Below, piece by piece: positions 35,007-44,633 of a DNA stretch of 64,000 bases (positions are counted from its first letter, which is position 1; each line of letters starts with the position of its first letter). Source of the stretch: Bradyrhizobium sp. CCBAU 53421 (GTDB lineage Bacteria > Pseudomonadota > Alphaproteobacteria > Rhizobiales > Xanthobacteraceae); the NCBI RefSeq assembly GCF_015291625.1, contig NZ_CP030047.1, positions 5,332,001-5,396,000 on the forward strand, given 5' to 3'. The translations under genes and the position numbers were made by a program. Below the pieces are notes generated by a model. The model ran no database searches. It saw nothing but the letters and a program-made list of their open reading frames with translations, and was not told where the DNA came from.

Positions 35007-35774
35007 ATGCCAGCGCTTCGTTTTCTCGCCCCTGCCCTGCTCGCGCTCGGCATTTGCACAGCGCCGCTGACTGCGTCCGCGCAGAGCTTCAACGACACCC
35101 AGCGCGGCGACATCGAGACCATCGTGCGCAACTACCTGATCGCGCATCCCGAGGTGCTCGAAGAGGCGATGAACGAGCTCAGCAAGCGACAAGCCGCCGC
35201 CGAGGCCGAGAAGCACGAGCAGAGCGTCGCCAAGAACGCCGACACGATCTTCAACTCGCCGCGCGGCGTCATGATCGGCAACAAGGACGGCGACGTCACC
35301 TTCGTCGAGTTCTTCGATTACAATTGCGGCTACTGCAAGCGCGCTATGTCCGACATGCTCGACCTGATGAAGTCGGATCCGAAGCTGAAGGTCGTGCTGA
35401 AGGAGTTCCCGGTTTTGAGCCAGGGCTCGGTCGAGGCCGCCCAGGTCGCGGTCGCCGTGCGCATGCAGGATCCGACCGGCAAGAAGTATCTCGAGTTTCA
35501 CCAGAAGCTCTTGGGCGGCCGCGGCGCCGCCGACAAGGCGCGCGCGCTGGCGGTCGCCAAGGAAGTCGGTCTCGACATGACCAAGATCGAGAAGGACATG
35601 GCAAGCCCCGAGGTGAAGGCGACCATCGAGGAGAACTTCCGCCTCGCCGAATCCATGGGCATGAACGGCACGCCGAGCTACGTGATCGGCAAGCAGGTCG
35701 TGATCGGCGCGGTCGGCGTCGACGGTCTCAAGGAGAAGATCGGCATTGCCCGCTGCGGCAAGGCGACCTGCTGA
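35007..35774 (+). CDS. DsbA-family thiol:disulfide oxidoreductase
   Basis: A 255-residue exported protein. The signal peptide ends at ASAQ (residue 26). An N-terminal helical extension (about 28-85, IVRNYLIAHPEVLEEAMNEL) precedes the thioredoxin fold, as in ScsC/Com1-type DsbA proteins. The redox motif is CGYC (Cys107, Cys110) in FDYNCGYCKRA, and the cis-Pro loop is NGTPSYVIG. A trailing Cys pair is at the C-terminus (ARCGKATC). The start at 35007 gives a clean signal peptide. The N-terminal extension in relatives drives oligomerisation and isomerase activity (inference here). Confidence 0.93.
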   Translation: MPALRFLAPALLALGICTAPLTASAQSFNDTQRGDIETIVRNYLIAHPEVLEEAMNELSKRQAAAEAEKHEQSVAKNADTIFNSPRGVMIGNKDGDVTFVEFFDYNCGYCKRAMSDMLDLMKSDPKLKVVLKEFPVLSQGSVEAAQVAVAVRMQDPTGKKYLEFHQKLLGGRGAADKARALAVAKEVGLDMTKIEKDMASPEVKATIEENFRLAESMGMNGTPSYVIGKQVVIGAVGVDGLKEKIGIARCGKATC

Positions 35775-35806
35775 TCGTCCTTTCGACAGCGCTTATCCAC
35801 TCAGCA

Positions 35807-35835
35807 AAATCCGGCTGCCTGGCAGCCGGATTTTT
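35807..35835 (+). terminator. Rho-independent terminator after the DsbA-like gene
   Basis: AATCCGGCTGCC (35809-35820) pairs with GGCAGCCGGATT (35822-35833), followed by a T-run. Strong stem with A-tract on the left and T-tract on the right, so it may work in both directions. Confidence 0.93.
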
Positions 35836-35907
35836 TGTTGGCAGCACCGAACCACTTCCGCGCCGGCTGCAACCAAGGGCGGTCACCAACAATGGAAGCC
35901 GCACGCC

Positions 35908-36855
35908 ATGCCCCTGGCCCCGCCAACCTTTGCTCCACCAACACTCGGCTACGATCTCACGCTGCTGAAGACGGCGCCACAGCGCGGCACCGACCAGGAT
36001 CACGGCTGGTGCTACGGCCTGCCGCCCGGCATTGGCAGCGAGCAATGGCCGCTCAGCCCCCACGACGGCTTTCCGATGCAGCACTGCTTCACGCTGCGTG
36101 TTCCGCCGCAGTATCGCGTCAAGGGTGAGACCCATGTCGCTCTCGCCATGTTCGCCGATCAGCAATATGACGAGCCCGTCGAGATCGACGCGGTCGCGCA
36201 ATATCTCGCGGCGGAGACCATCGCGCGTCCATCCGATCCCAACCTGCTGCCGTACTTCGCCTATCGGCAGAACCGTCATCCGATGGAGTTTCGGATGAAG
36301 GACATCATCGACCACAATTTCGCGGCGATCTGGCTCACGGAGACCGAATTCGCAGGACCGCTGTGCCGGCCGCCGGAGCTTGCCGGCAATCCGTTGCTGG
36401 AAGCCAATTCGCCGCCGCGCTGGCTCGTGAAGGGCGCGGCGCGCACGGCGTTCGACGTCAACGTCGGCCGCACCAGCCGCATCGACGAACTGGAGAAGAC
36501 GTACTGGTACCGCCTGTTCGGCCGCATCCCCGAGACCGGGCACCACGGTTACGGTATCGGGCTTGCGCTGCGCGACGACGATCCCAATGTCGGCAAGCCG
36601 CCGCGCGATCATCTGCTGCACAAGGGCGAGCTCGGCGATTACATCGCGCCGTACGGCGAGCAAGGCAGTGCACGCGGTCTCGAGCGGTTGCACGGGCGCA
36701 ACCATCTCGGCGGCACGATGTTTCCGAACCAATGGACGCCGAAATACAGCGCGACCTATCTCGAGATCGAGGAGCATTTCGGCGGTTTCAATTTCGGCGG
36801 CGGCAACGGCCAGCTCGATCTTGCGAGCATGGAGTTCGACTGGGCCTGCGGTTGA
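35908..36855 (+). CDS. Conserved-looking protein of unknown function
   Basis: A 315-residue soluble protein without signal peptide or membrane helix. It is rich in Pro, Gly, His and Trp (for example WCYGLPPGIGSEQWPLSPHDG, and a C-terminal HLGGTMFPNQWTPKYS) and looks beta-rich. Two central stretches read VALAMFADQQYDEPVEID and YWYRLFGRIPETGHHGYG. I do not recognise the family. The start at 35908 is chosen because upstream residues overlap a terminator. It is flanked by terminators on the left and a DUF1236 gene on the right and is probably monocistronic. Confidence 0.7.
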   Translation: MPLAPPTFAPPTLGYDLTLLKTAPQRGTDQDHGWCYGLPPGIGSEQWPLSPHDGFPMQHCFTLRVPPQYRVKGETHVALAMFADQQYDEPVEIDAVAQYLAAETIARPSDPNLLPYFAYRQNRHPMEFRMKDIIDHNFAAIWLTETEFAGPLCRPPELAGNPLLEANSPPRWLVKGAARTAFDVNVGRTSRIDELEKTYWYRLFGRIPETGHHGYGIGLALRDDDPNVGKPPRDHLLHKGELGDYIAPYGEQGSARGLERLHGRNHLGGTMFPNQWTPKYSATYLEIEEHFGGFNFGGGNGQLDLASMEFDWACG

Positions 36856-36981
36856 AGCGCTAATTGTTCATCGCGCATTCACCCAGGAAACTAACCGCGG
36901 GGAACCGCAAATCAACAGGAACATCGCACATCCTCTCCCGTTGTCGGCGCGGGCAATGCTGAAAAACGAGGAGGAATTTCG

Positions 36982-37857
36982 ATGTCTAAACGCTTTCTGA
37001 TTTCGGTTGCTGCGGCGGCCCTGATCGCCGGCACCGGTTTCGCGAACGCACAGGGCGCCGGCGGCGCCAACAAGGAGTCCGGGGCCGGCGGTGGCGCGAC
37101 CGCACAGCACTCTGCACCGTCCGGTGGCGCGTCGTCGGGCACCATGGAGCACGATAAGAGCGGCATGAAGGGTTCCGAGCATTCCACGACTGGTCAGTCT
37201 TCTTCAGGCATGAAGGATGACTCGTCCAGCATGAAGGGCGCCGAGTCCGAGAAGTCCGGTACCGCCACCAAGGGTGCCCAGGAGAATACGCAGAAGTCGA
37301 AGGGCATGAGCTCGGAGAACGATGCGACCAAGGGCTCCAAGGAAGGCTCGAAGGACATGAAGGCCGAGGGCCGCGACAAGAGCGGCAACATGAAGGCCGA
37401 GGAGCGTGACAAGAGCGGCAAGATGAACGCGGAAAGCCGTGAGGGCCGCGATCGCAACAACGCCGCCGAGAGCCGCGACAAGAGCGGTGCCACCACCAAC
37501 CAGAACGCTCAGACCAAGAGCCCGACCGACACCAACCGCGCCCAGACCAACGACACCAGCCGGACCCAGACCACCACCGGCAACGCGGCGACGTCGGCCA
37601 CCGCGGCGCCGCCGGCCGAGAAGCGCACCCAGATCTCGACCGCGATCAAGTCGGAGCACGTCACCGAAGCCACCAATGTGAACTTCAACGTGGCGGTCGG
37701 CACCCGTGTCCCGGCTGACGTTCACTTCTATCCGGTGCCGGAGCGGGTCGTGACGATCTACCCGCAGTGGCGCGGCTACGAGTTCATCCTGGTCCACGGC
37801 CGCTACGTGATCGTGGAGCCGCAGACCCACGAGATCGTCTACATCATCGAGGGCTGA
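36982..37857 (+). CDS. DUF1236-domain exported protein with long hydrophilic repeat region
   Basis: A 291-residue exported protein. The signal peptide ends at GFANAQ (about residue 24). Residues 25-205 are low complexity, dominated by Lys, Ser, Gly, Glu, Asn and Met, with imperfect repeats ([20 protein letters not shown]), reminiscent of hydrophilins. The C-terminal about 80 residues are the DUF1236 domain ([32 protein letters not shown]). ATG 36982 follows AGGAGG. In rhizobia such proteins are often induced by stress; role unknown. Confidence 0.88.
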   Translation: MSKRFLISVAAAALIAGTGFANAQGAGGANKESGAGGGATAQHSAPSGGASSGTMEHDKSGMKGSEHSTTGQSSSGMKDDSSSMKGAESEKSGTATKGAQENTQKSKGMSSENDATKGSKEGSKDMKAEGRDKSGNMKAEERDKSGKMNAESREGRDRNNAAESRDKSGATTNQNAQTKSPTDTNRAQTNDTSRTQTTTGNAATSATAAPPAEKRTQISTAIKSEHVTEATNVNFNVAVGTRVPADVHFYPVPERVVTIYPQWRGYEFILVHGRYVIVEPQTHEIVYIIEG

Positions 37858-37905
37858 CCCGGGCCTCGGCGCGAGGGTGCCATGACGGGCCCTCGCCGCA
37901 ATCCC

Positions 37906-37934
37906 AACCCCGCCCCTTTGGGGGCGGGGTTTTG
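37906..37934 (+). terminator. Rho-independent terminator after the DUF1236 gene
   Basis: ACCCCGCCCC (37907-37916) / GGGGCGGGGT (37921-37930), loop TTTG, then TTTTG. Confidence 0.9.
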
Positions 37935-38133
37935 CATTCGGCCACAACCCGGTGGATGGCTCGCCAGGGACAGCCGAGGGGCGCCTTCCGTCAGATTTGG
38001 TTAATCAGTAATTTCCGCAGGTTACGCCAACCACCTAACAGGGTGGAGGAAGCTGTTGAAGACGTTCCGATTTCACCTAAAGACTTCCCCTGCGGCCGGT
38101 TGTTACCTATAACCCGGCCCACTCCACCCCTCG

Positions 38134-38170
38134 TCGGACCCCCTCGGACCCCTTGGCCGGACCCCTTGGC
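38134..38170. repeat. Short direct repeats upstream of aroQ
   Basis: Three imperfect copies of a CGGACCCCYT unit in 37 bases, ending 13 bases before the aroQ start codon. They lie within the untranslated leader. Confidence 0.55.
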
Positions 38171-38183
38171 AGGAAACTCTGGA

Positions 38184-38669
38184 ATGGCTGCTGCCGGAAC
38201 GATCTATGTGCTGAACGGCCCGAACCTCAATCTGTTGGGGACGCGCGAGCCGGAAACCTACGGCCATGCCACCCTCGCCGATGTCGAGAAGCTGTGCGTG
38301 GACACCGCGCGCCAGTTCGGCTTGACCGCCGACTGTCGGCAGTCCAACCGCGAGGGTGAACTGATCGACTTCATTCACGAGGCCTACGCCAAGAAGGCGG
38401 TCGGCATCATCATCAACGCCGGCGGCTACTCCCATACCTCGATCGCGCTGCATGACGCGCTGGTCGCGGTCCGGATTCCCGCCGTCGAAGTCCATGTCAG
38501 CAATATCCACGCCCGCGAGAGCTTTCGGGACCACTCGTTCACTGCTAAAGCCGCCTTCGCGTCACTTTGCGGCTTCGGCATCGACGGCTACCGGCTTGCG
38601 ATCATCGGCCTCGCCACCAGGATCGGAGCGAAGGCCGATGCCAGGACCGATGCCAAGGCAAAGACTTAA
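38184..38669 (+). CDS. aroQ: Type II 3-dehydroquinate dehydratase
   Basis: Third step of the shikimate pathway: dehydration of 3-dehydroquinate to 3-dehydroshikimate. 161 residues, the usual size for the dodecameric type II enzyme. Signature [21 protein letters not shown] contains the catalytic Tyr loop; [16 protein letters not shown] and [14 protein letters not shown] complete the active site, and the Ile-His pair in [13 protein letters not shown] binds substrate. ATG 38184 is preceded by AGGAAA. It is followed after 52 bases by accB on the same strand, a familiar arrangement (aroQ-accB-accC). Confidence 0.97.
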   Translation: MAAAGTIYVLNGPNLNLLGTREPETYGHATLADVEKLCVDTARQFGLTADCRQSNREGELIDFIHEAYAKKAVGIIINAGGYSHTSIALHDALVAVRIPAVEVHVSNIHARESFRDHSFTAKAAFASLCGFGIDGYRLAIIGLATRIGAKADARTDAKAKT

Positions 38670-38721
38670 TCGTCAATCCTGACGTTCCCCGTCACCAGAC
38701 AGAGATTTCGGATCAAACAAC

Positions 38722-39228
38722 ATGGCGCGCCAGCCAGACGACAAATCAGCCGCAAAATCCAAGGGCGACTCCAAGAATGACGACAGCGTGCTCATTCGCG
38801 AGCTCGCGCTGCTGCTTGCCGAGACCAACCTCACCGAGATCGAGATCGAGCGCGCCGGTCTGCGCGTCCGGGTCGCACGCAACATCAGCATCGCCGCATC
38901 GTTGCCCACCGCCGCCATCCATGCGGTTGCCGCACCGGCCGCCGTGGCGATGCCAGCTACCGCCGTTGCGGCTGCCACCGACCTCGCAAAGCACCCGGGC
39001 GCCGTGCCCTCGCCGATGGTCGGTACCGCCTATTGGTCGCCCGAGCCGGGCGCCAAGCCGTTCATTGAAGTCGGCACCAAGGTCTCGGCCGGCCAGACGC
39101 TTCTGATCATCGAGGCGATGAAGACGATGAACCAGATCCCGTCGCCGCGCGCGGGCACCGTGACGCAGATCCTCGTCGAGGACGGCCAGCCCGTCGAATT
39201 CGGCGAGCCGCTCGTCATCATTGAATAG
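38722..39228 (+). CDS. accB: Biotin carboxyl carrier protein of acetyl-CoA carboxylase
   Basis: A 168-residue carrier that shuttles CO2 on biotin between AccC and the carboxyltransferase in fatty acid synthesis. The biotinylated lysine is Lys134 in the canonical EAMKTMN. The biotinyl domain spans about 92-168, with the protruding-thumb segment after [11 protein letters not shown]. The N-terminal about 50 residues form the helical oligomerisation region; an Ala/Pro linker lies between. It precedes accC by 24 bases. Confidence 0.97.
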   Translation: MARQPDDKSAAKSKGDSKNDDSVLIRELALLLAETNLTEIEIERAGLRVRVARNISIAASLPTAAIHAVAAPAAVAMPATAVAAATDLAKHPGAVPSPMVGTAYWSPEPGAKPFIEVGTKVSAGQTLLIIEAMKTMNQIPSPRAGTVTQILVEDGQPVEFGEPLVIIE

Positions 39229-39252
39229 CTTCCGTCAACCTCAGGCGCTGCG

Positions 39253-40611
39253 ATGTTCGACAAGATCCTCATAGCCAATCGCGGCGAGATCGCGCTTCGC
39301 GTGCTGCGCGCCTGCAAGGAGCTCGGCATCTCGACCGTCGCGGTGCATTCCACCGCCGACGCGGACGCCATGCATGTGCGGCTCGCCGACGAAAGCGTGT
39401 GCATCGGGCCGCCGCCGTCGAAGGATTCCTATCTCAACATTCCGGCGCTGCTGGCGGCCTGCGAGATCACCGGCGCCGACGCCGTGCATCCCGGCTACGG
39501 CTTCCTGTCCGAGAATGCGCGCTTCGCCGAGATCCTCGCCGACCACAATCTGGGCTTCATCGGACCGAAGGCCGAGCACATCCGCCTGATGGGCGACAAG
39601 ATCGAGGCCAAGAAGACCGCAAAGCGCCTCGGCATTCCGGTGGTGCCGGGCTCGGACGGCGCGGTGACCTCGGAGGCCGACGCGCTGGCGATCGGCAGGG
39701 AGATCGGCTTTCCGGTGCTGGTGAAGGCAGCGGCCGGCGGCGGCGGCCGCGGCATGAAGGTCGCCCACACCGAGGCCGACCTCGCGCTGGCGCTCTCGAC
39801 CGCGGCCAACGAGGCCAAGTCGGCGTTCGGCGACGCCTCGGTCTACCTGGAGAAATACCTGCAGAAGCCGCGCCACATCGAGATCCAGATTCTCGGCGAC
39901 GGCCGCGGCGGCGCCATCCATCTCGGCGAGCGCGACTGCTCGCTGCAGCGCCGTCACCAGAAGGTCTGGGAGGAAGGCCCCTCGCCGGTGCTCGCGGCAG
40001 CGGCGCGCGCCAGGATCGGCGAGACCTGCGCCAAGGCGATGCGGGACATGAAGTATCTCGGCGTCGGCACCATCGAATTCCTCTACGAGGACGGCGAGTT
40101 CTATTTCATCGAAATGAACACGCGCATCCAGGTCGAGCATCCCGTCACGGAAAGCATCACCGACATCGATCTGGTGCTTGAGCAGATCCGGATTGCCGCC
40201 GGCGGTGACCTTCCGGCCAAGCAGAACGACATCGCGATCATCGGCCACGCCATCGAGTGCCGCATCAACGCGGAGAATCCGCAGACCTTCCGTCCCTCGC
40301 CTGGACGGATCACGCAATTCCATCCGCCCGGCGGCCTCGGCGTGCGGATCGATTCAGCAGTCTATCAGGGCTACGTGATTCCGCCCTATTACGACTCGCT
40401 GGTCGGCAAGCTGATCGTGCACGGCAAGACCCGCGGCGAATGCCTGATGCGGCTGCGCCGGGCGCTGGACGAGATGGTGGTCGACGGCATCGAGACGACG
40501 CTGCCGCTGTTCCGCGCACTGGTGCGCGAGCCCGACATCATCGAGGGCGACTATCACATCCACTGGCTCGAGCAGTATCTCGCCGGCCAGCCAGCCGACG
40601 CCCCGAAATAG
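39253..40611 (+). CDS. accC: Biotin carboxylase subunit of acetyl-CoA carboxylase
   Basis: A 452-residue ATP-grasp enzyme that carboxylates biotin on AccB using bicarbonate and [20 protein letters not shown] is the standard N-terminus. The Gly-rich ATP loop [33 protein letters not shown] and the metal/catalytic [16 protein letters not shown] are intact. The length matches the family. It is the last gene of the aroQ-accB-accC group; in related genomes aat usually follows, but here a 15.7-kb block intervenes. Confidence 0.97.
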   Translation: MFDKILIANRGEIALRVLRACKELGISTVAVHSTADADAMHVRLADESVCIGPPPSKDSYLNIPALLAACEITGADAVHPGYGFLSENARFAEILADHNLGFIGPKAEHIRLMGDKIEAKKTAKRLGIPVVPGSDGAVTSEADALAIGREIGFPVLVKAAAGGGGRGMKVAHTEADLALALSTAANEAKSAFGDASVYLEKYLQKPRHIEIQILGDGRGGAIHLGERDCSLQRRHQKVWEEGPSPVLAAAARARIGETCAKAMRDMKYLGVGTIEFLYEDGEFYFIEMNTRIQVEHPVTESITDIDLVLEQIRIAAGGDLPAKQNDIAIIGHAIECRINAENPQTFRPSPGRITQFHPPGGLGVRIDSAVYQGYVIPPYYDSLVGKLIVHGKTRGECLMRLRRALDEMVVDGIETTLPLFRALVREPDIIEGDYHIHWLEQYLAGQPADAPK

Positions 40612-40711
40612 TTTGGAACTTCGTGGAACCCAAGGCCCCGTTCAAGCGTACTTAAGGGCTATTGGCTTTCCACGGGGACGCATTGAATCCCACTTCCGCA
40701 ACGAGACCGTC

Positions 40712-42253
40712 GTGACGGCAGTTTCACGACGCCGGTCCACGCTACAGATCCTGCTGCTTTCGGCGGGATTTTTCGTGCTGGTCGCGGTCAGCGTCGCATC
40801 GGTCCTGCTGGTCAACAAGGCGCGTGAGGACAACGCCCTGGTGGTCCATACGGTCGAGGTCGAGAGCCAGGTCGCCAACCTGTTGGTTGACATCAGGCGC
40901 GCCGAAAGCGCGACCAGGGCGTATCTGCTGACGTCAGCACCACAATACCTGTCCGAGTACCAGGCCGCGGCAGCAGGACTCCCTGCCGCGCTCGGTCATC
41001 TCCAGATGATGACCGTCGACAATCCGGCGCAGGTCGCCAATACCGCGAAGCTCAAGGCCGCCGTCGAGCAGCGGCTGGCGGAGTTCGCCCTCAGCGTCGA
41101 GCGCGTCAAGAACAATGACGCGGTGACCAGCATCGACGTGCTGCGCAAGAGCACATCGACCGATGCGGTGCAAGCGATCGCCAGGATCGGCCGCGACATG
41201 CGCGCCGAGGAGGCTCGCCTGCTGGCGCTGCGCACCGCGACGGCGGACCGGACCCAGGTGCTGGCTTCCTCCGTCACCATCGCCGGCTCCTGCATGGTGC
41301 TGGCGCTCGCCGCCTTCTCGGTGGTGCTGCTGCGGCAATCGTCGCGGGCGCGCGACGAGGCCGAGGCCAAGCTGCGCGACAGCAACCTCAATCTCGAGAC
41401 CATCGTGGACGAGCGGACCTCCGACCTGCGCGAGGCCAACGAGGAAATCCAGCGCTTCGCCTATATCGTCAGCCACGACCTGCGCTCGCCGCTGGTCAAC
41501 ATCATGGGCTTCACCAGCGAGCTTGAGGAGCTGCGCAGCGACATCTTCAAGCGCATCGCCACGCTCAATCGCGCCGCGTCGCTGGCGCCGGCGATACCGG
41601 AAGATGCGACCGACGTGGCCGAGCCCGAGCTCGAAGGCTCCGACAAGCAGCTGTCCGAGGATTTCAACGAGTCGCTCGGCTTCATCAAATCGTCGATCGC
41701 CAAGATGGACCGCCTGATCAGCGCGATCCTCAATCTGACCCGCGAGGGCCGCCGCGAGTTCAAGCCGGAGCGGATCGACACGCGCGAGCTGATCGACGGC
41801 ATCGTCAAGACGGTCGCGCACCAGGCGGCCGAGGCCAATGCGACCGTCGAGATCGGTGCGCTGCCGAATATCGTCAGCGACCGCCTCGCGCTGGAGCAGA
41901 TCTTCTCCAACCTGATCGACAATGCACTCAAGTACCTCAAGGACGGCGTCCCCGGCGAGATCGCGATCGAGGGCCGCACCAAGCTCGGCTTTGCGATCTT
42001 CGAGGTCACGGATAACGGCCGCGGCATCGATCCGAAGGACCACCAGCGCATCTTCGATTTGTTCCGCCGCGCCGGAACCCAGGACAAGCCCGGTCAGGGC
42101 ATCGGGCTTGCCCATGTCCGCGCACTTGTGCGCAGACTGGGCGGCACCATGTCGGTAGCATCGGAACTTCACAACGGCAGCACGTTCACGATCACGCTGC
42201 CTATCAAATGGTCAGGCAAGAACTCAAGCAAGAACCGGGACAAGGAATCATGA
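40712..42253 (+). CDS. Membrane sensor histidine kinase with CHASE3 domain
   Basis: A 513-residue sensor from GTG 40712 (a TTG at 40613 would extend it by 33 residues; start uncertain). TM1 spans about 9-31, a periplasmic helical CHASE3 domain about 35-180 (RRAESATRAYLLT), and TM2 about 188-208. Then come a coiled coil, the dimerisation domain with phospho-acceptor His255 in VSHDLRSPL, and the ATPase domain with NLIDNALKY (N box), DNGRGID (G1) and GQGIGLAHV (G2). The HisKA region has an extended insert between its helices. The stop overlaps the receiver gene start (ATGA). The signal is unknown. Confidence 0.92.
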   Translation: MTAVSRRRSTLQILLLSAGFFVLVAVSVASVLLVNKAREDNALVVHTVEVESQVANLLVDIRRAESATRAYLLTSAPQYLSEYQAAAAGLPAALGHLQMMTVDNPAQVANTAKLKAAVEQRLAEFALSVERVKNNDAVTSIDVLRKSTSTDAVQAIARIGRDMRAEEARLLALRTATADRTQVLASSVTIAGSCMVLALAAFSVVLLRQSSRARDEAEAKLRDSNLNLETIVDERTSDLREANEEIQRFAYIVSHDLRSPLVNIMGFTSELEELRSDIFKRIATLNRAASLAPAIPEDATDVAEPELEGSDKQLSEDFNESLGFIKSSIAKMDRLISAILNLTREGRREFKPERIDTRELIDGIVKTVAHQAAEANATVEIGALPNIVSDRLALEQIFSNLIDNALKYLKDGVPGEIAIEGRTKLGFAIFEVTDNGRGIDPKDHQRIFDLFRRAGTQDKPGQGIGLAHVRALVRRLGGTMSVASELHNGSTFTITLPIKWSGKNSSKNRDKES

Positions 42254-42690
42254 GCGATCCAGTCACCATCATCATGATCGAGGACGACGAGGGCCATGCC
42301 CGCCTGATTGAGCGGAATATCCGGCGCTCAGGTGTCAACAATGCGATCGTTCCGTTCACCAACGGTACAGAGGCGGTGAACTACCTGTTCGGCAAGGATG
42401 GCAGCGCGGTCGAGCGCAAGGGCCAGGCCCTGCTCATCCTGCTTGATCTCAATCTGCCTGACATGACCGGCATCGATATTCTGAAGCGGGTCAAGGAGAA
42501 CAAGCATCTCAAGTCGACGCCGGTGGTCGTACTGACCACGACCGACGACTCCCAGGAGATCAAGCGTTGCTACGAACTCGGCTGCAACGTCTACATCACC
42601 AAGCCGGTGAACTACGAAAGCTTTGCCAACGCCATTCGCCAGCTTGGCCTGTTCTTTTCCGTGATTCAGGTGCCGCCAGCTTCGATATGA
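42250..42690 (+). CDS. Stand-alone receiver-domain response regulator (Rcp1-like)
   Basis: A 146-residue single receiver domain with no output domain. Acidic pocket Glu11-Asp12-Asp13, phosphorylation site Asp66 in LLDLNLPDMTG, switch Thr in VLTTTDD and Lys118 in YITKPV are all present. The sequence style (IEDDEGHARLIERNIRRSG, NYLFGKDG) resembles phytochrome-associated Rcp1 regulators. Both ends overlap neighbours by four bases, so the three signalling genes are translationally coupled. It may pass phosphate between the two kinases or act by protein binding (inference). Confidence 0.93.
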   Translation: MSDPVTIIMIEDDEGHARLIERNIRRSGVNNAIVPFTNGTEAVNYLFGKDGSAVERKGQALLILLDLNLPDMTGIDILKRVKENKHLKSTPVVVLTTTDDSQEIKRCYELGCNVYITKPVNYESFANAIRQLGLFFSVIQVPPASI

Positions 42691-43778
42691 CCAGCGCAAC
42701 GCCGACACTGCTCTATATCGACGACGACGCGACGCTGGCGCGCCTGGTCGAACGCGGGCTGACGCGCGCCGGCTACAAGGTCGTGCATGCCGCGAGCGGC
42801 CAGGACGGCCTCGAGCGGCTCGCGCAGGGCGGCATCGACGTGGTCGCGCTCGACCAGTACATGCCCGGCCTCGACGGGCTGGAGACGCTGGAGCAGATCC
42901 TCAAGATTGCCGACGCGCCGCCGGTGGTGTTCGTCACCGCTTCGCAGGATTCGGCGATCGCCGTCACCGCGCTGAAGGCCGGCGCGGCGGACTATCTGGT
43001 CAAGGACGTCAGGGGCGAATTCATCCCCCTGCTCCAGGTCGCGGTAAACGGCGCGGTCAAGCGCGCCGCGATCCAGAAGGCGCGCGACGAGGCCGAGGCC
43101 GAGGTGCACGCCTCACGCGACCGCTACGCCGCGCTCGCCGCCGAGCGCGAGGTGCTGCTGCGCGAGGTCAACCATCGCGTCGGCAATTCGCTGCAGATCA
43201 TTGCCTCGCTGCTGCATCTGCAAGCCAATTCCGCGAGCCAGCAGGATGTCAAGGCGGCGCTCACCAATGCGATGGGGCGCGTCGCGGCCGTCGCGCAGGT
43301 GCACCGCCGCCTCTACACCTCGCACGACTTCAAGACGGTGATGCTCAATCAATATCTCGAGGCGCTGCTCGAGGATCTCAGGCGATCGGCCGAAGGCAAC
43401 AGGATGTCGCGGCTGACGCTGAAGGCCGACCCGGTCGAGATCGATCCCGACCGCGCGGTCGCGATCGGCATCATCGTCAACGAGCTGGTGATGAACGCGG
43501 TGAAGTACGCCTATCCCGATGGCGCCGGCCCGATCCATGTCGAGCTGAAGCCGCAGGCGGACGATTTGCAGCTCGCGATCAGTGATGAAGGCGTCGGCTA
43601 CTCCGACAAGGCCGATCCACGCGGCACCGGCATGGGCCAGCGCATTGTCGCGGCGATGGCTGCCAAGCTCGACGCCAGCGTCGAGCGCGACCCTGGCCAC
43701 AAGGGCACCCGCTTCGTGGTGCGGTTTGCCCGCGTCAGCCCGGCGCCGGCGAAATCGACCAGCGCCGCCGCCAGCTAG
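42687..43778 (+). CDS. Hybrid receiver–histidine kinase (HisKA_2/HWE type)
   Basis: A 363-residue soluble protein. Residues 7-125 are a receiver domain with Asp56 in ALDQYMPGLDG. A coiled coil (about 128-158) follows, then a HisKA_2 dimerisation region with His163 in REVNHRVGNSLQI and an ATPase domain with NELVMNAVKYAYP and DEGVGYS. Receiver-first order means its kinase activity is probably controlled by phosphorylation from the upstream kinase. ATG 42687 overlaps the preceding stop. No DNA-binding regulator is adjacent. HWE/HisKA_2 kinases often feed the alphaproteobacterial general stress response, but neither PhyR nor EcfG is in this window. Confidence 0.92.
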   Translation: MTSATPTLLYIDDDATLARLVERGLTRAGYKVVHAASGQDGLERLAQGGIDVVALDQYMPGLDGLETLEQILKIADAPPVVFVTASQDSAIAVTALKAGAADYLVKDVRGEFIPLLQVAVNGAVKRAAIQKARDEAEAEVHASRDRYAALAAEREVLLREVNHRVGNSLQIIASLLHLQANSASQQDVKAALTNAMGRVAAVAQVHRRLYTSHDFKTVMLNQYLEALLEDLRRSAEGNRMSRLTLKADPVEIDPDRAVAIGIIVNELVMNAVKYAYPDGAGPIHVELKPQADDLQLAISDEGVGYSDKADPRGTGMGQRIVAAMAAKLDASVERDPGHKGTRFVVRFARVSPAPAKSTSAAAS

Positions 43779-43933
43779 ACTGCTGCCGGCTAGCGGATCG
43801 GTCGATTTTTCACGTTGGCCTTAACGGCCGCCTCACCCTGTTGTTCGATAGCCGCCGCCTGCCCTGACCGGTTAAGACAAATCTGGGCATTGTTTGCCAC
43901 GCTTTTCCCCCAGCTTGGCAGGAACGGCACGCA

Positions 43934-44611
43934 ATGTTCGAGCGCAGGGTGGTTTTCGGAAAGAAGCAGGTGATCTCGGGCGACCTCAAGGAGCCCGTGC
44001 GTCCGGCGCCGGATGCCGACGCCGCGCCGCCCGCCTTTCACAAGAAGCAGTGGGACGATCCGCGGATCGGGTCGATGTTGCGCGATGCGGGTTTCGCGCC
44101 CGATGACACAGCCAGCATCGCGCCGACGGCGGACAATCGCCTCGCCGTGTTCGCGGCGGCCAACCAGCGGCTGCAGCAGCGCACCGAGGCCTTCAACCGC
44201 GACATGACGGCGCGCCACGGCCACTGCGATGCGTTGCCGTTCCTGGTCATCGACCAGAAGATCTGGGATGGACCGCATGGCGCGTTTCTCTACGCGCAGA
44301 TGAATCTGGTCGGCTACGACGAGTGGAACGTGATCATGCTGGCGGGAGATCCGCAGACCACGGAAGCCTGCGGCCTGGCGGGCCATCCCGGCTTCGTTCC
44401 GTCGGTGACGCAGGTCATGACCGAGCATGTGATCGCCTGGGAGGCGCGGCACAGCGCGCTGCTCAAGACGTTCGGGATCACCGCGAGCGGCGGCCGCCAG
44501 CTCCCGAACGAGCAATACGAGATGGAGAAGGACACGCTGCGCCGGGAGATCATCGACAAGGCCGGCTGGATGAAGCCGCGCATCATCGAAGACCTTCTGC
44601 GCAAAGGCTAG
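43934..44611 (+). CDS. Protein of unknown function
   Basis: A 225-residue soluble protein with no signal peptide, membrane helix or recognised motif. Visible elements are an N-terminal Pro/Ala linker (about 20-35), HGHCDALPFLVIDQKIWDG in the middle, and a helical C-terminus ending KPRIIEDLLRKG. One HGHC cluster might bind metal. A 155-base gap separates it from the kinase gene. It converges with the last gene of the RND operon, with only 22 bases between stops. Confidence 0.72.
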   Translation: MFERRVVFGKKQVISGDLKEPVRPAPDADAAPPAFHKKQWDDPRIGSMLRDAGFAPDDTASIAPTADNRLAVFAAANQRLQQRTEAFNRDMTARHGHCDALPFLVIDQKIWDGPHGAFLYAQMNLVGYDEWNVIMLAGDPQTTEACGLAGHPGFVPSVTQVMTEHVIAWEARHSALLKTFGITASGGRQLPNEQYEMEKDTLRREIIDKAGWMKPRIIEDLLRKG

Positions 44612-44633
44612 AAGCGCCGACCGCCTCCGAACG

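Larger units (their letters stand above)
37858..38183. other. Intergenic region before aroQ
   Basis: 326 bases without a gene. It holds an imperfect GCGAGGG/CCCTCGC stem (37870-37896), the terminator at 37906-37934, an A/T-richer stretch near 37995-38020 that could carry the aroQ-acc promoter, and a short C-rich direct repeat just before aroQ. Confidence 0.5.
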
